Source: Streptomyces sp. CB01249 (lineage in GTDB: Bacteria > Actinomycetota > Actinomycetes > Streptomycetales > Streptomycetaceae). Taken from it: a stretch of 64,000 bases of DNA. A program made the translations under genes and the position numbers. This document shows positions 1 to 8,050 of the stretch, in pieces. The notes beneath the pieces were generated by a model, which worked only from the letters and a program-made list of their open reading frames with translations, ran no database searches and was not told where the DNA came from. The number at the start of each line of letters is the position of its first letter. The stretch's first letter is position 1. Where the stretch lies: contig NZ_LISW01000004.1 of the NCBI RefSeq assembly GCF_001905735.1, positions 124,001 to 188,000 on the forward strand. The letters are read 5' to 3'.

Positions 1-461
1 CGTCCGGGCGGCCGCTCCAGCTGGCGATCGAGACCAAGCACCCGACCCGCTGGGCGGGACAGGTCGAGGAGCGCCTTCTGCACCTGCTGAAACGCTTCGA
101 GCTCGACGCGCCGCCACCGGCCGGCACCCCTTCGCCGGTCCGCGTCATGAGCTTCTCGGCCCGCTCGCTGCACCGCGTCCGGGCGGCCGTGCCCCATCTG
201 CCCACCGTGTACCTGATGCAGTTCGTGTCGCCCCGGCTGCGCGACGGACGGCTGCCCGCCGGGGCACGGGTCGCCGGACCCAGCGTCCGGATCGTACGCA
301 GCCACCCCGGCTACATCGAACGCCTGCACCGGGCCGGACACCGGGCGCACGTCTGGACGGTCAACGAACCGGAGGACGTCGAGCTCTGCGTACGGCTCGG
401 AGTCGAGGCGATCATCACCAACCGCCCCAAGCAGGTCCTGGCCCAGCTCGGCCGTTCGTGA
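1..461 (+). CDS. Glycerophosphodiester phosphodiesterase, C-terminal part
   Basis: The frame is open from the window edge (first whole codon at base 3) to TGA at 459-461, so only about 152 C-terminal residues are present. The start IETKHPTRWAGQVEE carries the E-x-K-H strand of the GDPD TIM barrel, and the end has VWTVNEPEDV followed by LGVEAIITNRP, the typical last strands and helices of the family. These enzymes hydrolyse glycerophosphodiesters to glycerol-3-phosphate and an alcohol. The catalytic His-Arg of the N-terminus lie outside the window, so cellular location and any signal peptide cannot be judged. Family is well supported; substrate is not. Confidence 0.88.
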   Translation, partial: SGRPLQLAIETKHPTRWAGQVEERLLHLLKRFELDAPPPAGTPSPVRVMSFSARSLHRVRAAVPHLPTVYLMQFVSPRLRDGRLPAGARVAGPSVRIVRSHPGYIERLHRAGHRAHVWTVNEPEDVELCVRLGVEAIITNRPKQVLAQLGRS

Positions 462-703
462 CCGCGGCGCACCCTTACCGCGACGCACCTCTACCGCGGC
501 GCCCCCTTTGCACAGGAACGCACCTTTACGTATGAACGCATCAGCCCATCTGCTCATCAGGAGATCAACTACAGGGAGTACACCGGCGCACTCGGACTGT
601 GCCTGTTCGTGACGAGTGCGTCACTGACAGCCCCTTGGCCGGTTTCCGGCACAGCTCAGGAGGGCATCCACTCCGTGGCGTGGGGGCAAAGGAGGTCTCG
701 GGG

Positions 704-1285
704 GTGGCGTTGGTGGTGGCACAGGAGGTGCCCACGTCGTCGAGCATGGCCGTTCCCCATGGTCCTGCGGGCGTGGGCCAGGCGCGGCACCGGATGCGCG
801 AGCAGTTGCGCAGCCACGGGGTGTCGGATTCGGTCGTCGACGATGCGGTGCTGATTCTTTCCGAACTGCTCAGCAATGCCTGCCGGCACGGCAGGCCGCT
901 GGGCTGGCAGACCGAGACGGGCGACGGCGACGTGCGCGCCGCCTGGCGTGTCGACAGGACGGGCGGACTGACCGTCGAGGTGACGGACGGCGGCGGCCCG
1001 ACCCGGCCGATTCCGGCCACCCCCTCGGTGACCGCTCGCGGCGGCCGGGGGCTCAACATCATCAGCGCCCTGGCCCAGGAGTGGGGCGTACGGGACGACG
1101 CACCGGGCGAGGTCACCGTCTGGGTGCTGGTCGACGGGGGCCACGGCTCCCACGGCGCGCGGGGCAGCGGGCGACCGGCCGGGATGACCGGGCTGGCGGC
1201 CGCACCGAAGGCCACCGTCGTACCGGGGCTCGAAGGGCTGGATTTCAGCGGCGCGTTCGACGACGCGTTCGATGACGCGGGCTGA
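704..1285 (+). CDS. RsbW-like ATP-binding protein (HATPase_c_2)
   Basis: The GHKL ATPase fold of anti-sigma/serine kinases is recognisable: N-box ILSELLSNACRHG, then EVTDGGG (G1 box) and GGRGLNIISALA (G2 box). This is the single-domain form of about 193 residues common in Streptomyces, proposed to act in partner-switching or as an anti-sigma factor. I chose GTG at 704 because AAAGGAGG lies at 688-695 with an 8-nt spacer; an in-frame GTG at 599 lacks such a site and the intervening residues look non-conserved. The C-terminal tail is low complexity (FDDAFDDAG). The partner protein is unknown; the PP2C-like gene at 4153 is a neighbourhood candidate only. Confidence 0.85.
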   Translation: MALVVAQEVPTSSSMAVPHGPAGVGQARHRMREQLRSHGVSDSVVDDAVLILSELLSNACRHGRPLGWQTETGDGDVRAAWRVDRTGGLTVEVTDGGGPTRPIPATPSVTARGGRGLNIISALAQEWGVRDDAPGEVTVWVLVDGGHGSHGARGSGRPAGMTGLAAAPKATVVPGLEGLDFSGAFDDAFDDAG

Positions 1286-1406
1286 ACACCCGAGCGGGGC
1301 CGTGCGGGTCGTGTACGTGAACCGGGTCGGCCGTACGCGCGGTGGTGCCCGGGGCGACTAGGCTCGCGGGCCAGACCGCACTGTCGCAATCGGGAGTAAG
1401 CCCACC

Positions 1407-2372
1407 ATGGCGAAGAAGCGCCCTCAGACCAAGGCCGGGAAGCAGCAGCTCAAGGACGGCGAGATCCCGGTGGTCGGGGCTCGTGAGCCCTGCCCGTGCG
1501 GTTCGGGCCGCCGCTACAAGGCGTGTCACGGCCGCGCCGCGGCACAGGCGGTGACCGAGCTGGTCCAGCGTCCGTTCGAGGGCCTGGCCGGGGAGTGCGA
1601 CTGGGTCGCGCTGCGCGAGCTGGTCCCGGCGGCCACGGCCGGGCTGACGCTCAAGGGCGGCCTGCCCGAGGGCGTGCCGTCGGTGACGCTCGCGACGGTC
1701 CTGCCGATGGCGTGGCCCGCCCTGCGCCGCGACGACGGCTCCGTCCTGCTCGCCCTGCAGAACGACACCTCCTCCGGCGACCTCAGCCGGGACCTCGCGG
1801 ACACGCTGAGCCGCGCGCTGGAGGCGGAGCCCGGTTCGCCCGTGGCCGCCCGCCGCGTGCCGGCCGACGGACCCCGGCTGCAGGACCTCCTGGACACCGA
1901 GGCGCCCTTCGAGCCGGTCGTCCACTCCGGCTTCGAGTTCTGGGTGCCGGACTCGGAGAACGCCACGGCCGAGGTGTCCGCCTCGCTCGAACGCGCGAAC
2001 GAGGCTGCGATCCCGACCGCCCTGCTGTCGGGCGTGGACGCCGCCTACTGGTGCGAGACGCCGGAGAAGAACCACCTGCGCTGGGTCATGCCGCACGCCG
2101 AGGAGGAGCTCCTCGACGCGCTCGCCCGGCTGCACGCCGCGGGCGAGTCCTCGCTCGGTGAGGACACCCGGCTGGTCGGCTCGTTCCGGGCGCACGGGCT
2201 GATGGTCCCGGTCTGGGACCTGCCGAGTGCGATGGGCGCCGAGGACTGCGAGAAGCCCGCCGCCGCGTTCGCGGAGCGGCTCGCCAAGGCGCTCGCGTCG
2301 GACGCGCCGCTCACCGCCGAGGAGCGGCGGGCGCGCGGCGGCCTCACCAACCGCCAGGTGACGCTCAGCTGA
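1407..2372 (+). CDS. DUF5926 family protein with SEC-C zinc motif
   Basis: This 321-residue protein begins with a basic stretch (MAKKRPQTKAGKQQ) followed at about residues 30-45 by PCPCGSGRRYKACHG, a textbook SEC-C zinc-binding motif (C-x-C-x8-C-H). The rest is a single acidic domain conserved in Streptomyces and classed as DUF5926. SEC-C motifs in SecA and other proteins bind zinc and often contact protein partners, so a binding role is reasonable, but no function is established. ATG at 1407 is the only sensible start. A TAGGCT -10-like element lies near 1358. It is a single-gene unit followed by the structured intergenic region at about 2440-2560. Confidence 0.85.
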   Translation: MAKKRPQTKAGKQQLKDGEIPVVGAREPCPCGSGRRYKACHGRAAAQAVTELVQRPFEGLAGECDWVALRELVPAATAGLTLKGGLPEGVPSVTLATVLPMAWPALRRDDGSVLLALQNDTSSGDLSRDLADTLSRALEAEPGSPVAARRVPADGPRLQDLLDTEAPFEPVVHSGFEFWVPDSENATAEVSASLERANEAAIPTALLSGVDAAYWCETPEKNHLRWVMPHAEEELLDALARLHAAGESSLGEDTRLVGSFRAHGLMVPVWDLPSAMGAEDCEKPAAAFAERLAKALASDAPLTAEERRARGGLTNRQVTLS

Positions 2373-2429
2373 CCGTGACCGCCGCTCGGCCCGGACGGTG
2401 ACTCCCGTCACAACTCGCCGTACTGGCAG

Positions 2430-2545
2430 GTAAATCGCTGTCCGAATACGCGAGATCGAATTTGCGAACGGCAGATCTCTTGTTACGGTTCAAGAAGCCC
2501 GGTCGCTGGTGCATCCCCCGTCGCCAGCGACCGGGCATCCTCATT
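2430..2545 (+). ncRNA. Candidate structured small RNA with C-rich hairpin loop
   Basis: A perfect 12-bp stem pairs 2498-2509 with 2524-2535 around a 14-nt loop (2510-2523) containing CCCCC. Just upstream, GAGATC and GATCTC can form a second short stem around 2452-2479, and the single-stranded linker TTGTTACGGTTCAAGAAG between them looks like a conserved-type sequence. Downstream is pyrimidine-rich (CATCCTCATTTCC). It lies in a 600-nt gene-free gap and is larger than a plain terminator for the upstream gene. The C-rich loop recalls the actinobacterial 6C RNA, but I cannot confirm that family from sequence alone. Ends are approximate. A strong terminator of the DUF5926 gene is the alternative. 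Confidence 0.5.
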
Positions 2546-2978
2546 TCCGGGTACGGCGCGCTCCGCGCACCCGGGGCGCGCAGGCCCGCGTACGGGCCCC
2601 TCCCGGTCCGCCCCACCGCTCACCCGCCCCGGCTCCTCGGCACGATGGCCCGGCGTCAGCCCTGCGGCCCAGGAAGCCGGTTGGACCTGCGCCGGGACCG
2701 GAACAGCCCCGAGGTGCCATCAGAAAGCTTCGCGCCGCCGGGTTTTACGACGCCCGAATTCCGCGGCATCACCGACACCTCCGGACAAACGGATGCGCCG
2801 AGAGCAACGCCACCGTTTACCCGGAAATCGTGAAGCCAGACAGAGGGAAGTGGGGGGAACGAGGGAGAACGGAAGGGATTCACCGGAGATCGGACAGAGA
2901 AGCGACAGAACTCCGTAATGAATGCCATCTGAAAGAACACGCACGCATCAGAATCTGGCCAACCCTGCCCCCGACCGC
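2546..2978. other. Intergenic stretch without a recognised gene
   Basis: Open frames exist here on both strands but none has Streptomyces-type third-position bias, a ribosome site or a recognisable protein. G+C falls in 2700-2960 relative to flanking genes. The segment separates the RNA candidate from the 3' end of the convergent prim-pol-like gene. I see no further strong hairpin or operator. Confidence 0.6.
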
Positions 2979-3674
2979 TCAGTGCGTCAGTCTGCTACCG
3001 CCGTCCGGGGCACTCGTGCTCGCCTCGACCAGGGCGTCCAGCACGGCCTCGACGTCCGGCAGCCAGGGCGACGGCACGGCGGCGCCCTTGGGGCGTGAAC
3101 CCGGAGTGCGCTCCGGCGCGCGCTCCCAGCGAACCTGCCCGGTACCGATCTCCGAGGGCGGCAGGACGACGTAGCCGCCCTCCCCGTGGAACCGCAGCGA
3201 GCTGGGCACCCGGTCCTGCGCGTACAGCAGCTCGCCGAGCCGTTCCAGGGTGTACGGGGCGACCAGCAGCGCCCACCGGGTGGGCGTCGCCACCACGGGG
3301 CCCAGGCGCAGGCCCGCCCGGTCGAGCGCGGTCAGGGCGCGGGCACCGGCCACCGCCGGCAGGCTCAGGGCGCACGGCGCGCGGCCGCCCGTGGCGAGCA
3401 GCACCGGCGCCGTCGGCCGGTTCGTCCACCACCAGCGCACCATCCGGGCATCGGTGGTCGCGGCGAGCAGTCCGGGGTCGAAGGGGTGCGCGCCGGGCAC
3501 CGCGCACTCGGGATCGGGGCACGCGCAGCGACGGGTGCGGTCACCGTCCCCGCGCAGCCCCGCTCCGGGGAGCACGGGCCACTGCCACTCCGTGGCGCAG
3601 GTCAGGGCCGCGTCGAGCCGGGCGGAGCCGCCCCTGCGGCCGAGCCTGCGTCGCCTTCCGAGGATCTCGCGCAT
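2979..3674 (-). CDS. Bifunctional primase/polymerase N-terminal-domain protein
   Basis: The 231-residue product resembles the stand-alone prim-pol (PF09250-type) proteins widespread in Streptomyces: an early WPVLPGAGLR, the cysteine-rich CACPDPECAVPGAHPFD segment, and WWWTNRPTAPVLLATG. In replicative prim-pols this fold makes primers or extends DNA. Here the protein is only the N-terminal domain, without helicase or PriCT modules, and the acidic catalytic residues are not obvious, so activity is uncertain. The start ATG at 3674 precedes MREILGRRRRLGRR, a very basic N-terminus. It is a single gene on the minus strand, convergent with the upstream DUF5926 gene, and its promoter lies in the 3675-4152 gap. 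Confidence 0.75.
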   Translation of the reverse strand: MREILGRRRRLGRRGGSARLDAALTCATEWQWPVLPGAGLRGDGDRTRRCACPDPECAVPGAHPFDPGLLAATTDARMVRWWWTNRPTAPVLLATGGRAPCALSLPAVAGARALTALDRAGLRLGPVVATPTRWALLVAPYTLERLGELLYAQDRVPSSLRFHGEGGYVVLPPSEIGTGQVRWERAPERTPGSRPKGAAVPSPWLPDVEAVLDALVEASTSAPDGGSRLTH

Positions 3675-4085
3675 GACCGCTCGTTCCTTTCCGTTGAACG
3701 CCGAGGGTCCGCCTCACATCGTGCGTGGTCACACCATGCCTGCGGATCTTCTGGGTGTACGTGCTCGTCGAGCCTGCGGTACGGGTCGTTCGTCGGTACC
3801 GAGCGTGAGCCGTGCTGAGCCGGATCGAGCTGCTTGCTGTCGGCATCGTGGCGAGGTGCGGGGCACACGGCGCTTCCGCGGTCCGTGCGTGCGGCCTCAC
3901 CACTCGGGGGTGGGGCGCGGCCGTCACAAGAGAGGACGTCCGGACCCGCTGCCAGGTTCCGGGGGCGGGCGGGGCCACCCCTGGCCATCCAAAGAATTAC
4001 GTACCCAGCATGCCCGGAATGACGCGCCCCAGGGACTTCACCCGGAGGTGCACCCCCGTAGGGCAGACCCAGTCGACCGCTAATG
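3675..4085. other. Gene-free divergent promoter region
   Basis: This stretch separates the minus-strand prim-pol gene from the plus-strand phosphatase-like gene. Open frames on both strands lack codon bias and ribosome sites. Promoters for both flanking genes must lie here, but I cannot place convincing -35/-10 pairs. Nothing else is recognised. Confidence 0.55.
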
Positions 4086-4107
4086 CGCACGGCGAGGTGC
4101 GTTTTTT
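4085..4107 (+). terminator. Short hairpin with T6 run before the PP2C-like gene
   Basis: CGCAC (4086-4090) and GTGCG (4097-4101) form a 5-bp stem around GGCGAG, followed directly by six T. A U-run after a hairpin is uncommon in this GC-rich genome. The stem is short, so it could be a weak intrinsic terminator or attenuator in the leader of the next gene, or chance. Confidence 0.35.
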
Positions 4108-4152
4108 GGCCAAGTTGATTTAGGCGTGGACACCGGGTTTTCCGGGGGGACA

Positions 4153-5640
4153 ATGCTGGACATCGCCTCACTTGTGCGTGTACATGTGGATGCACTGGTA
4201 GCGGCGCAGAATGACATGGGGGTTTGCGATGCTATTCGACGGAACACACCGCTCGGAAAGCCGGCGACCATGAGCGCTCCGCACCTGCCAAAACTGGCTG
4301 GAATCGATCCCACAGTTCCGGTTTCGGACGAGACTCCCGGGCCAATCGAGGCGGTGCCCGCGGCGCCCGGCGCCTTCATCCAGGACCGGCTCGCCGGCTG
4401 GGTCTCCGACCTCACCACGCTCCACGAGCTCACCGAGCGCCTGGCCGGAACCAGCACCCTGGACGACGCACTGCACGAGTTCCTCGACGCCGGAGCCGCC
4501 CTGGTCGGCGCCCGCCGGGGCCTGGTCGCCTTCGAACCCTCCGATCGGCGGGGCCCCGTCAGCACCATCGGTCTCGGGCTGGCCCACGCCGAACTGGGCC
4601 AGATCGAGACCGTGCCGCGCAGCGCCACCTCGTACGGACGCATCCTGGAGGGCCTGCCCAACCCGGACGGCCCGCTGACCACCCCCGACCTGCTCGGCGA
4701 CACCGGCCTGGACCCCCGCAGACGCAAGGTCGCCGCCCGCCTCGGCTACGCCGCCAGCTACGCACTGCCCCTCGCCACCGCGACGACCGGACGGCTCGGC
4801 GCCGCCGTCTGGCTCTACGACGAACCCGCCGAGCCCCTGGAACGCCAGCGCCACCTCGTCGGCCTGTACGCCGGATACGCCTCCGAGCACCTGGCCCGCC
4901 TGCTCGAACTGGAACGGGCCAGGGCGGACGTCGCCACCGTGGCCGAGGAGCTGCTGCCCACCCGGCTGCCCCGGATCCCCGGCGTCCAGCTCGCCGTCCG
5001 CCACGAGGTGGCCCCGCAGGGCGGCGGCGACTGGTACGACGCGCTCGCCCTGCCGGAGGGCGCCCTCGGGCTCGCCGTCGGCTCCGTGGGCGGCTCGGGC
5101 CCCAGCGCGCTCGCCGCCACGGGACGGCTGCGCGCCGGACTGCGCGCGTACGCGGTGATGGAGGGCGAGGACCCCGTCGCCGTGCTCTCCGACCTCGAAC
5201 TGCTGCTCCGGCTGACCGAGCCGGCCCGTTCGGCGACCGCGCTCTTCGCGTACTGCGAACCGGCCCGCCGCAGGATCCTGCTCGCCGGGGCCGGGCACAC
5301 GCCGCCCCTGATCATCGGCGAGCGCCGCACCTCGTACGTGGAGACCACGCTCTCCGCCCCGCTGGGCATGCTGTCCTGCTGGGAGGCGCCCAGCGTGGAC
5401 ATCACCGCCGCACCCGGAGAGACGGTTCTGCTGTACACCGACGGGCTGCTGCGCCGGGCCGGCGACTCGATGGACCGGGCGTACGCACGCCTCCATTCGG
5501 CGGCGGCGAGTGTCCCCAGGGCGCTGCGCGGGGACCCCGCCTCGGTGGCCGACCACGTGGTGCGCACCGTGCTGCCGGACGGGGCGGGGCGGGCGGACTG
5601 CGCCGAGGACGTGGTCGTGCTCGCGGCCCGCTTCGACTGA
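4153..5640 (+). CDS. GAF and PP2C-like (SpoIIE family) protein, probably lacking one metal ligand
   Basis: About 495 residues: a GAF-like sensor region (about 70-255) followed by a SpoIIE/RsbU-type PP2C domain (about 265-495). The PP2C motifs GGGDWYD (Asp293, Asp296), YTDGL (Asp430) and EDVVVL (Asp486) are present. The usual GD(V)xGHG motif instead reads GSVGGSG, with Ser311 replacing the metal-binding Asp. Family members dephosphorylate anti-anti-sigma factors; this one may be weak or catalytically dead. The start is uncertain. ATG 4153 follows GGGGGGA; GTG 4126 and ATG 4270 are alternatives, and codon bias is poor before about 4340. RsbW-like genes at 704 and 7236 suggest a partner-switching neighbourhood. 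Confidence 0.82.
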   Translation: MLDIASLVRVHVDALVAAQNDMGVCDAIRRNTPLGKPATMSAPHLPKLAGIDPTVPVSDETPGPIEAVPAAPGAFIQDRLAGWVSDLTTLHELTERLAGTSTLDDALHEFLDAGAALVGARRGLVAFEPSDRRGPVSTIGLGLAHAELGQIETVPRSATSYGRILEGLPNPDGPLTTPDLLGDTGLDPRRRKVAARLGYAASYALPLATATTGRLGAAVWLYDEPAEPLERQRHLVGLYAGYASEHLARLLELERARADVATVAEELLPTRLPRIPGVQLAVRHEVAPQGGGDWYDALALPEGALGLAVGSVGGSGPSALAATGRLRAGLRAYAVMEGEDPVAVLSDLELLLRLTEPARSATALFAYCEPARRRILLAGAGHTPPLIIGERRTSYVETTLSAPLGMLSCWEAPSVDITAAPGETVLLYTDGLLRRAGDSMDRAYARLHSAAASVPRALRGDPASVADHVVRTVLPDGAGRADCAEDVVVLAARFD

Positions 5641-5738
5641 TCCGGGACCTTCGCGTGTAAGAGGTCTTCCGGCCCTGGGCCCCCTTCCGTACGCCCGTAC
5701 GATGGAAGAGGTCCAGCGTCGTATCAAGGAGAACAGTC

Positions 5739-7199
5739 GTGTCTGAGGAGTTCCCGGAGACCCCGGAGACCGAAGAGACAGAGCCGGTCAAGCAGCGGAA
5801 GAACGGCCTGTACCCGGGCGTGTCCGACGAGCTCGCCGCGAGCATGCAGTCCGGCTGGGCCGACACCGAGCTGCACGGTCTGGAGCCGATCGCCCAGGCC
5901 GGTCACACCGCCGACCGCCGCGCCGCGCTGTCCGCGCGCTTCCCCGGCGAGCGGCTGGTCATTCCCGCGGGCCGGCTGAAGACCCGTTCCAACGACACCG
6001 AGTACGCCTTCCGCGCCTCCACCGAGTACGCGTACCTCACCGGCGACCAGACGCAGGACGGCGTCCTCGTCCTGGAGCCGGTGGAAGACGGCCACGAGGC
6101 GACCATTTACCTGCTGCCCCGCTCGAACCGGGAGAACGGCGAGTTCTGGCTCGACGGCCAGGGCGAGCTGTGGGTCGGCCGCCGCCACTCCCTCACCGAG
6201 GCCGAGCAGCTGCTGGGCATCCCCGCCAAGGACGTGCGCGAGCTGCCCGCCGCGCTGGCCGAGGCCACCGGCCCCGTCCGCAACGTCCGCGGCCACGACG
6301 CCGGCATCGAGGCCGCCCTGACCGACAAGGTCACCGCCGAGCGCGACGAGGAGCTGCGGGTCTACCTCTCCGAGGCGCGCCTCGTGAAGGACGCCTTCGA
6401 GATCGCCGAGCTGACGAAGGCGTGCGACATCACCGCGCGCGGCTTCGAGGACGTCGTGAAGGTCCTCGACAAGGCCGAGGCCACCAGCGAGCGCTACATC
6501 GAGGGAACGTTCTTCCTGCGCGCCCGCATCGAGGGCAACGACATCGGGTACGGCTCGATCTGCGCCGCGGGACCGCACGCGACCACCCTGCACTGGGTGC
6601 GCAACGACGGCGCCGTCCGCTCGGGCGAGCTGCTGCTGCTGGACGCCGGGGTGGAGACCAACGACCTCTACACGGCCGACGTGACCCGCACCCTTCCCAT
6701 CAGCGGCACGTTCACACCGCTCCAGCGCAAGATCTACGACGCGGTGTACGAGGCGCAGGAGGCGGGTATCGCCGCGGTCAAGCCCGGCGCCGACTTCCGC
6801 GACTTCCACGACGCCGCACAACGGGTCCTCACCGAGAAGCTCGTCGAGTGGGGCCTGCTCGGCGACCTGTCGGTGGAGAAGGTCCTGGAGCTGGGCCTCC
6901 AGCGCCGCTGGACCCTGCACGGCACCGGCCACATGCTCGGCATGGACGTCCACGACTGCGCCGCCGCGCGCACCGAGGCGTATGTGAACGGCACCCTGGA
7001 GCCGGGCGTCTGCCTCACCGTCGAGCCCGGTCTCTACTTCCAGGCCGACGACCTCACCGTGCCCGAGGAGTACCGCGGCATCGGCGTCCGGATCGAGGAC
7101 GACATCCTCGTCACCGAGGACGGCAACCGGAACCTCTCGGACAAGCTGCCCCGACAGGCCGACGAGGTCGAGGCGTGGATGGCCCGGCTCAAGGGCTGA
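5739..7199 (+). CDS. pepP: Xaa-Pro aminopeptidase (aminopeptidase P, M24B)
   Basis: This 486-residue protein has an N-terminal aminopeptidase P domain and a C-terminal pita-bread M24 domain. The five metal ligands are visible: Asp in LLLDAGVETN (about 302), Asp in TADVTRT (about 313), His in GTGHMLGMDVHD (about 396), Glu in TVEPGLYF (about 428) and Glu in VRIEDD (about 452). It removes an N-terminal residue preceding proline, with two Mn ions, in the cytoplasm; no signal peptide is seen. The GTG start at 5739 has AAGGAG about 7 nt upstream, and a TACGAT -10-like element sits at 5698-5703. The gene is transcribed alone and converges with the next one. Confidence 0.95.
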   Translation: MSEEFPETPETEETEPVKQRKNGLYPGVSDELAASMQSGWADTELHGLEPIAQAGHTADRRAALSARFPGERLVIPAGRLKTRSNDTEYAFRASTEYAYLTGDQTQDGVLVLEPVEDGHEATIYLLPRSNRENGEFWLDGQGELWVGRRHSLTEAEQLLGIPAKDVRELPAALAEATGPVRNVRGHDAGIEAALTDKVTAERDEELRVYLSEARLVKDAFEIAELTKACDITARGFEDVVKVLDKAEATSERYIEGTFFLRARIEGNDIGYGSICAAGPHATTLHWVRNDGAVRSGELLLLDAGVETNDLYTADVTRTLPISGTFTPLQRKIYDAVYEAQEAGIAAVKPGADFRDFHDAAQRVLTEKLVEWGLLGDLSVEKVLELGLQRRWTLHGTGHMLGMDVHDCAAARTEAYVNGTLEPGVCLTVEPGLYFQADDLTVPEEYRGIGVRIEDDILVTEDGNRNLSDKLPRQADEVEAWMARLKG

Positions 7200-7235
7200 T
7201 CCGCCGCCTGCGCCGCGTGAGGAGGGGCGCCCCGC

Positions 7236-7781
7236 TCAGGACACCATGAGCAGGGCGTCCTTCCGCCATTTCAGGACCTTGTCGAAGCTCACGACCGCGC
7301 CGGCGCACCCCGGACGGTTGCCGAAGTGGACGTGGTCGGCAAGCTGTTCGATCAGGCACAGGCCCCGTCCCTCCTCGGCGGTGACGGGCGGATACGACGC
7401 GTACTGCGGGTCCGGCAGTCCGCTCCCGGGCTGCCGCTCCGACGTGCGGGGCCCGCCCCGGGTGGGAAAACCGGGGCCCGAATCGGCGACTTCGATGCGG
7501 CACTTCTCGCCGTCCAGATACGCGGTGACCCGGTACTGGCCACTGGCCGTGGCCGACGGTTCCTCCCAGGCATCCCGGTCCTTCCGGGTGCCGTCGGAGG
7601 TGGCGTCGTACTCCCCGCCGTGCTCGACCGCGTTCGCACAGGCTTCGCTGAGCGCGAGAGACAGGTCGAAGGAGATGTCCGGGTCCACGCCCGCGGATTC
7701 CATCGTGCCGAGCAGGAACCGGCGGGCGAGCGGGACGCTCGCAGCATCGCGCCGCAAATGGAGTGACCACCAGATGCTCAT
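7236..7781 (-). CDS. RsbW-like ATP-binding protein (anti-sigma/serine kinase family)
   Basis: 181 residues with a GHKL ATPase core: LSLALSEACANAVEHGG (N box), EVADSGPGFP (G1) and EEGRGLCLIEQLAD (G2). These boxes match the HATPase_c_2 proteins that phosphorylate anti-sigma antagonists or bind sigma factors. It retains the E-A-C-A-N-A catalytic Glu/Asn, so ATP binding is likely. Start ATG at 7781 (MSIWWSLHLRRD). It is the second such protein within 7 kb but is only distantly similar to the one at 704. No anti-anti-sigma (STAS) gene lies in this window, so its partner is elsewhere or is the GAF/PP2C protein. Confidence 0.85.
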   Translation of the reverse strand: MSIWWSLHLRRDAASVPLARRFLLGTMESAGVDPDISFDLSLALSEACANAVEHGGEYDATSDGTRKDRDAWEEPSATASGQYRVTAYLDGEKCRIEVADSGPGFPTRGGPRTSERQPGSGLPDPQYASYPPVTAEEGRGLCLIEQLADHVHFGNRPGCAGAVVSFDKVLKWRKDALLMVS

Positions 7782-8050
7782 GCTCCGGCCTCCTGGTTGC
7801 GGCTAGACATACCGCTACGTATTGCCGCACTCGGGCGGTCGTAAGCACGTGCGTGCTCTGATGCCGCCCATTCGGCGGATAGCCGGAGGCACCACACCGG
7901 TGTATTCCGGGCCCCGCACGCCCGTTGCACCCGTCCGGGGAGCTGCCGGAATCCGCGCGAACAACCCTGGTCACACCCAATCCGCCCGGAAGACGACCTT
8001 CCGGACCTGCCGTACGGGGGCGGGGGGCCGGGTGCGATGATGGGCCCGCC

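Noticed and set aside
2979..3674. Prim-pol-like gene as a plasmid or integrated element remnant
   Set aside because: No integrase, rep, tra genes or direct repeats nearby, and its codon use matches neighbours; such short prim-pol proteins are chromosomal in Streptomyces.
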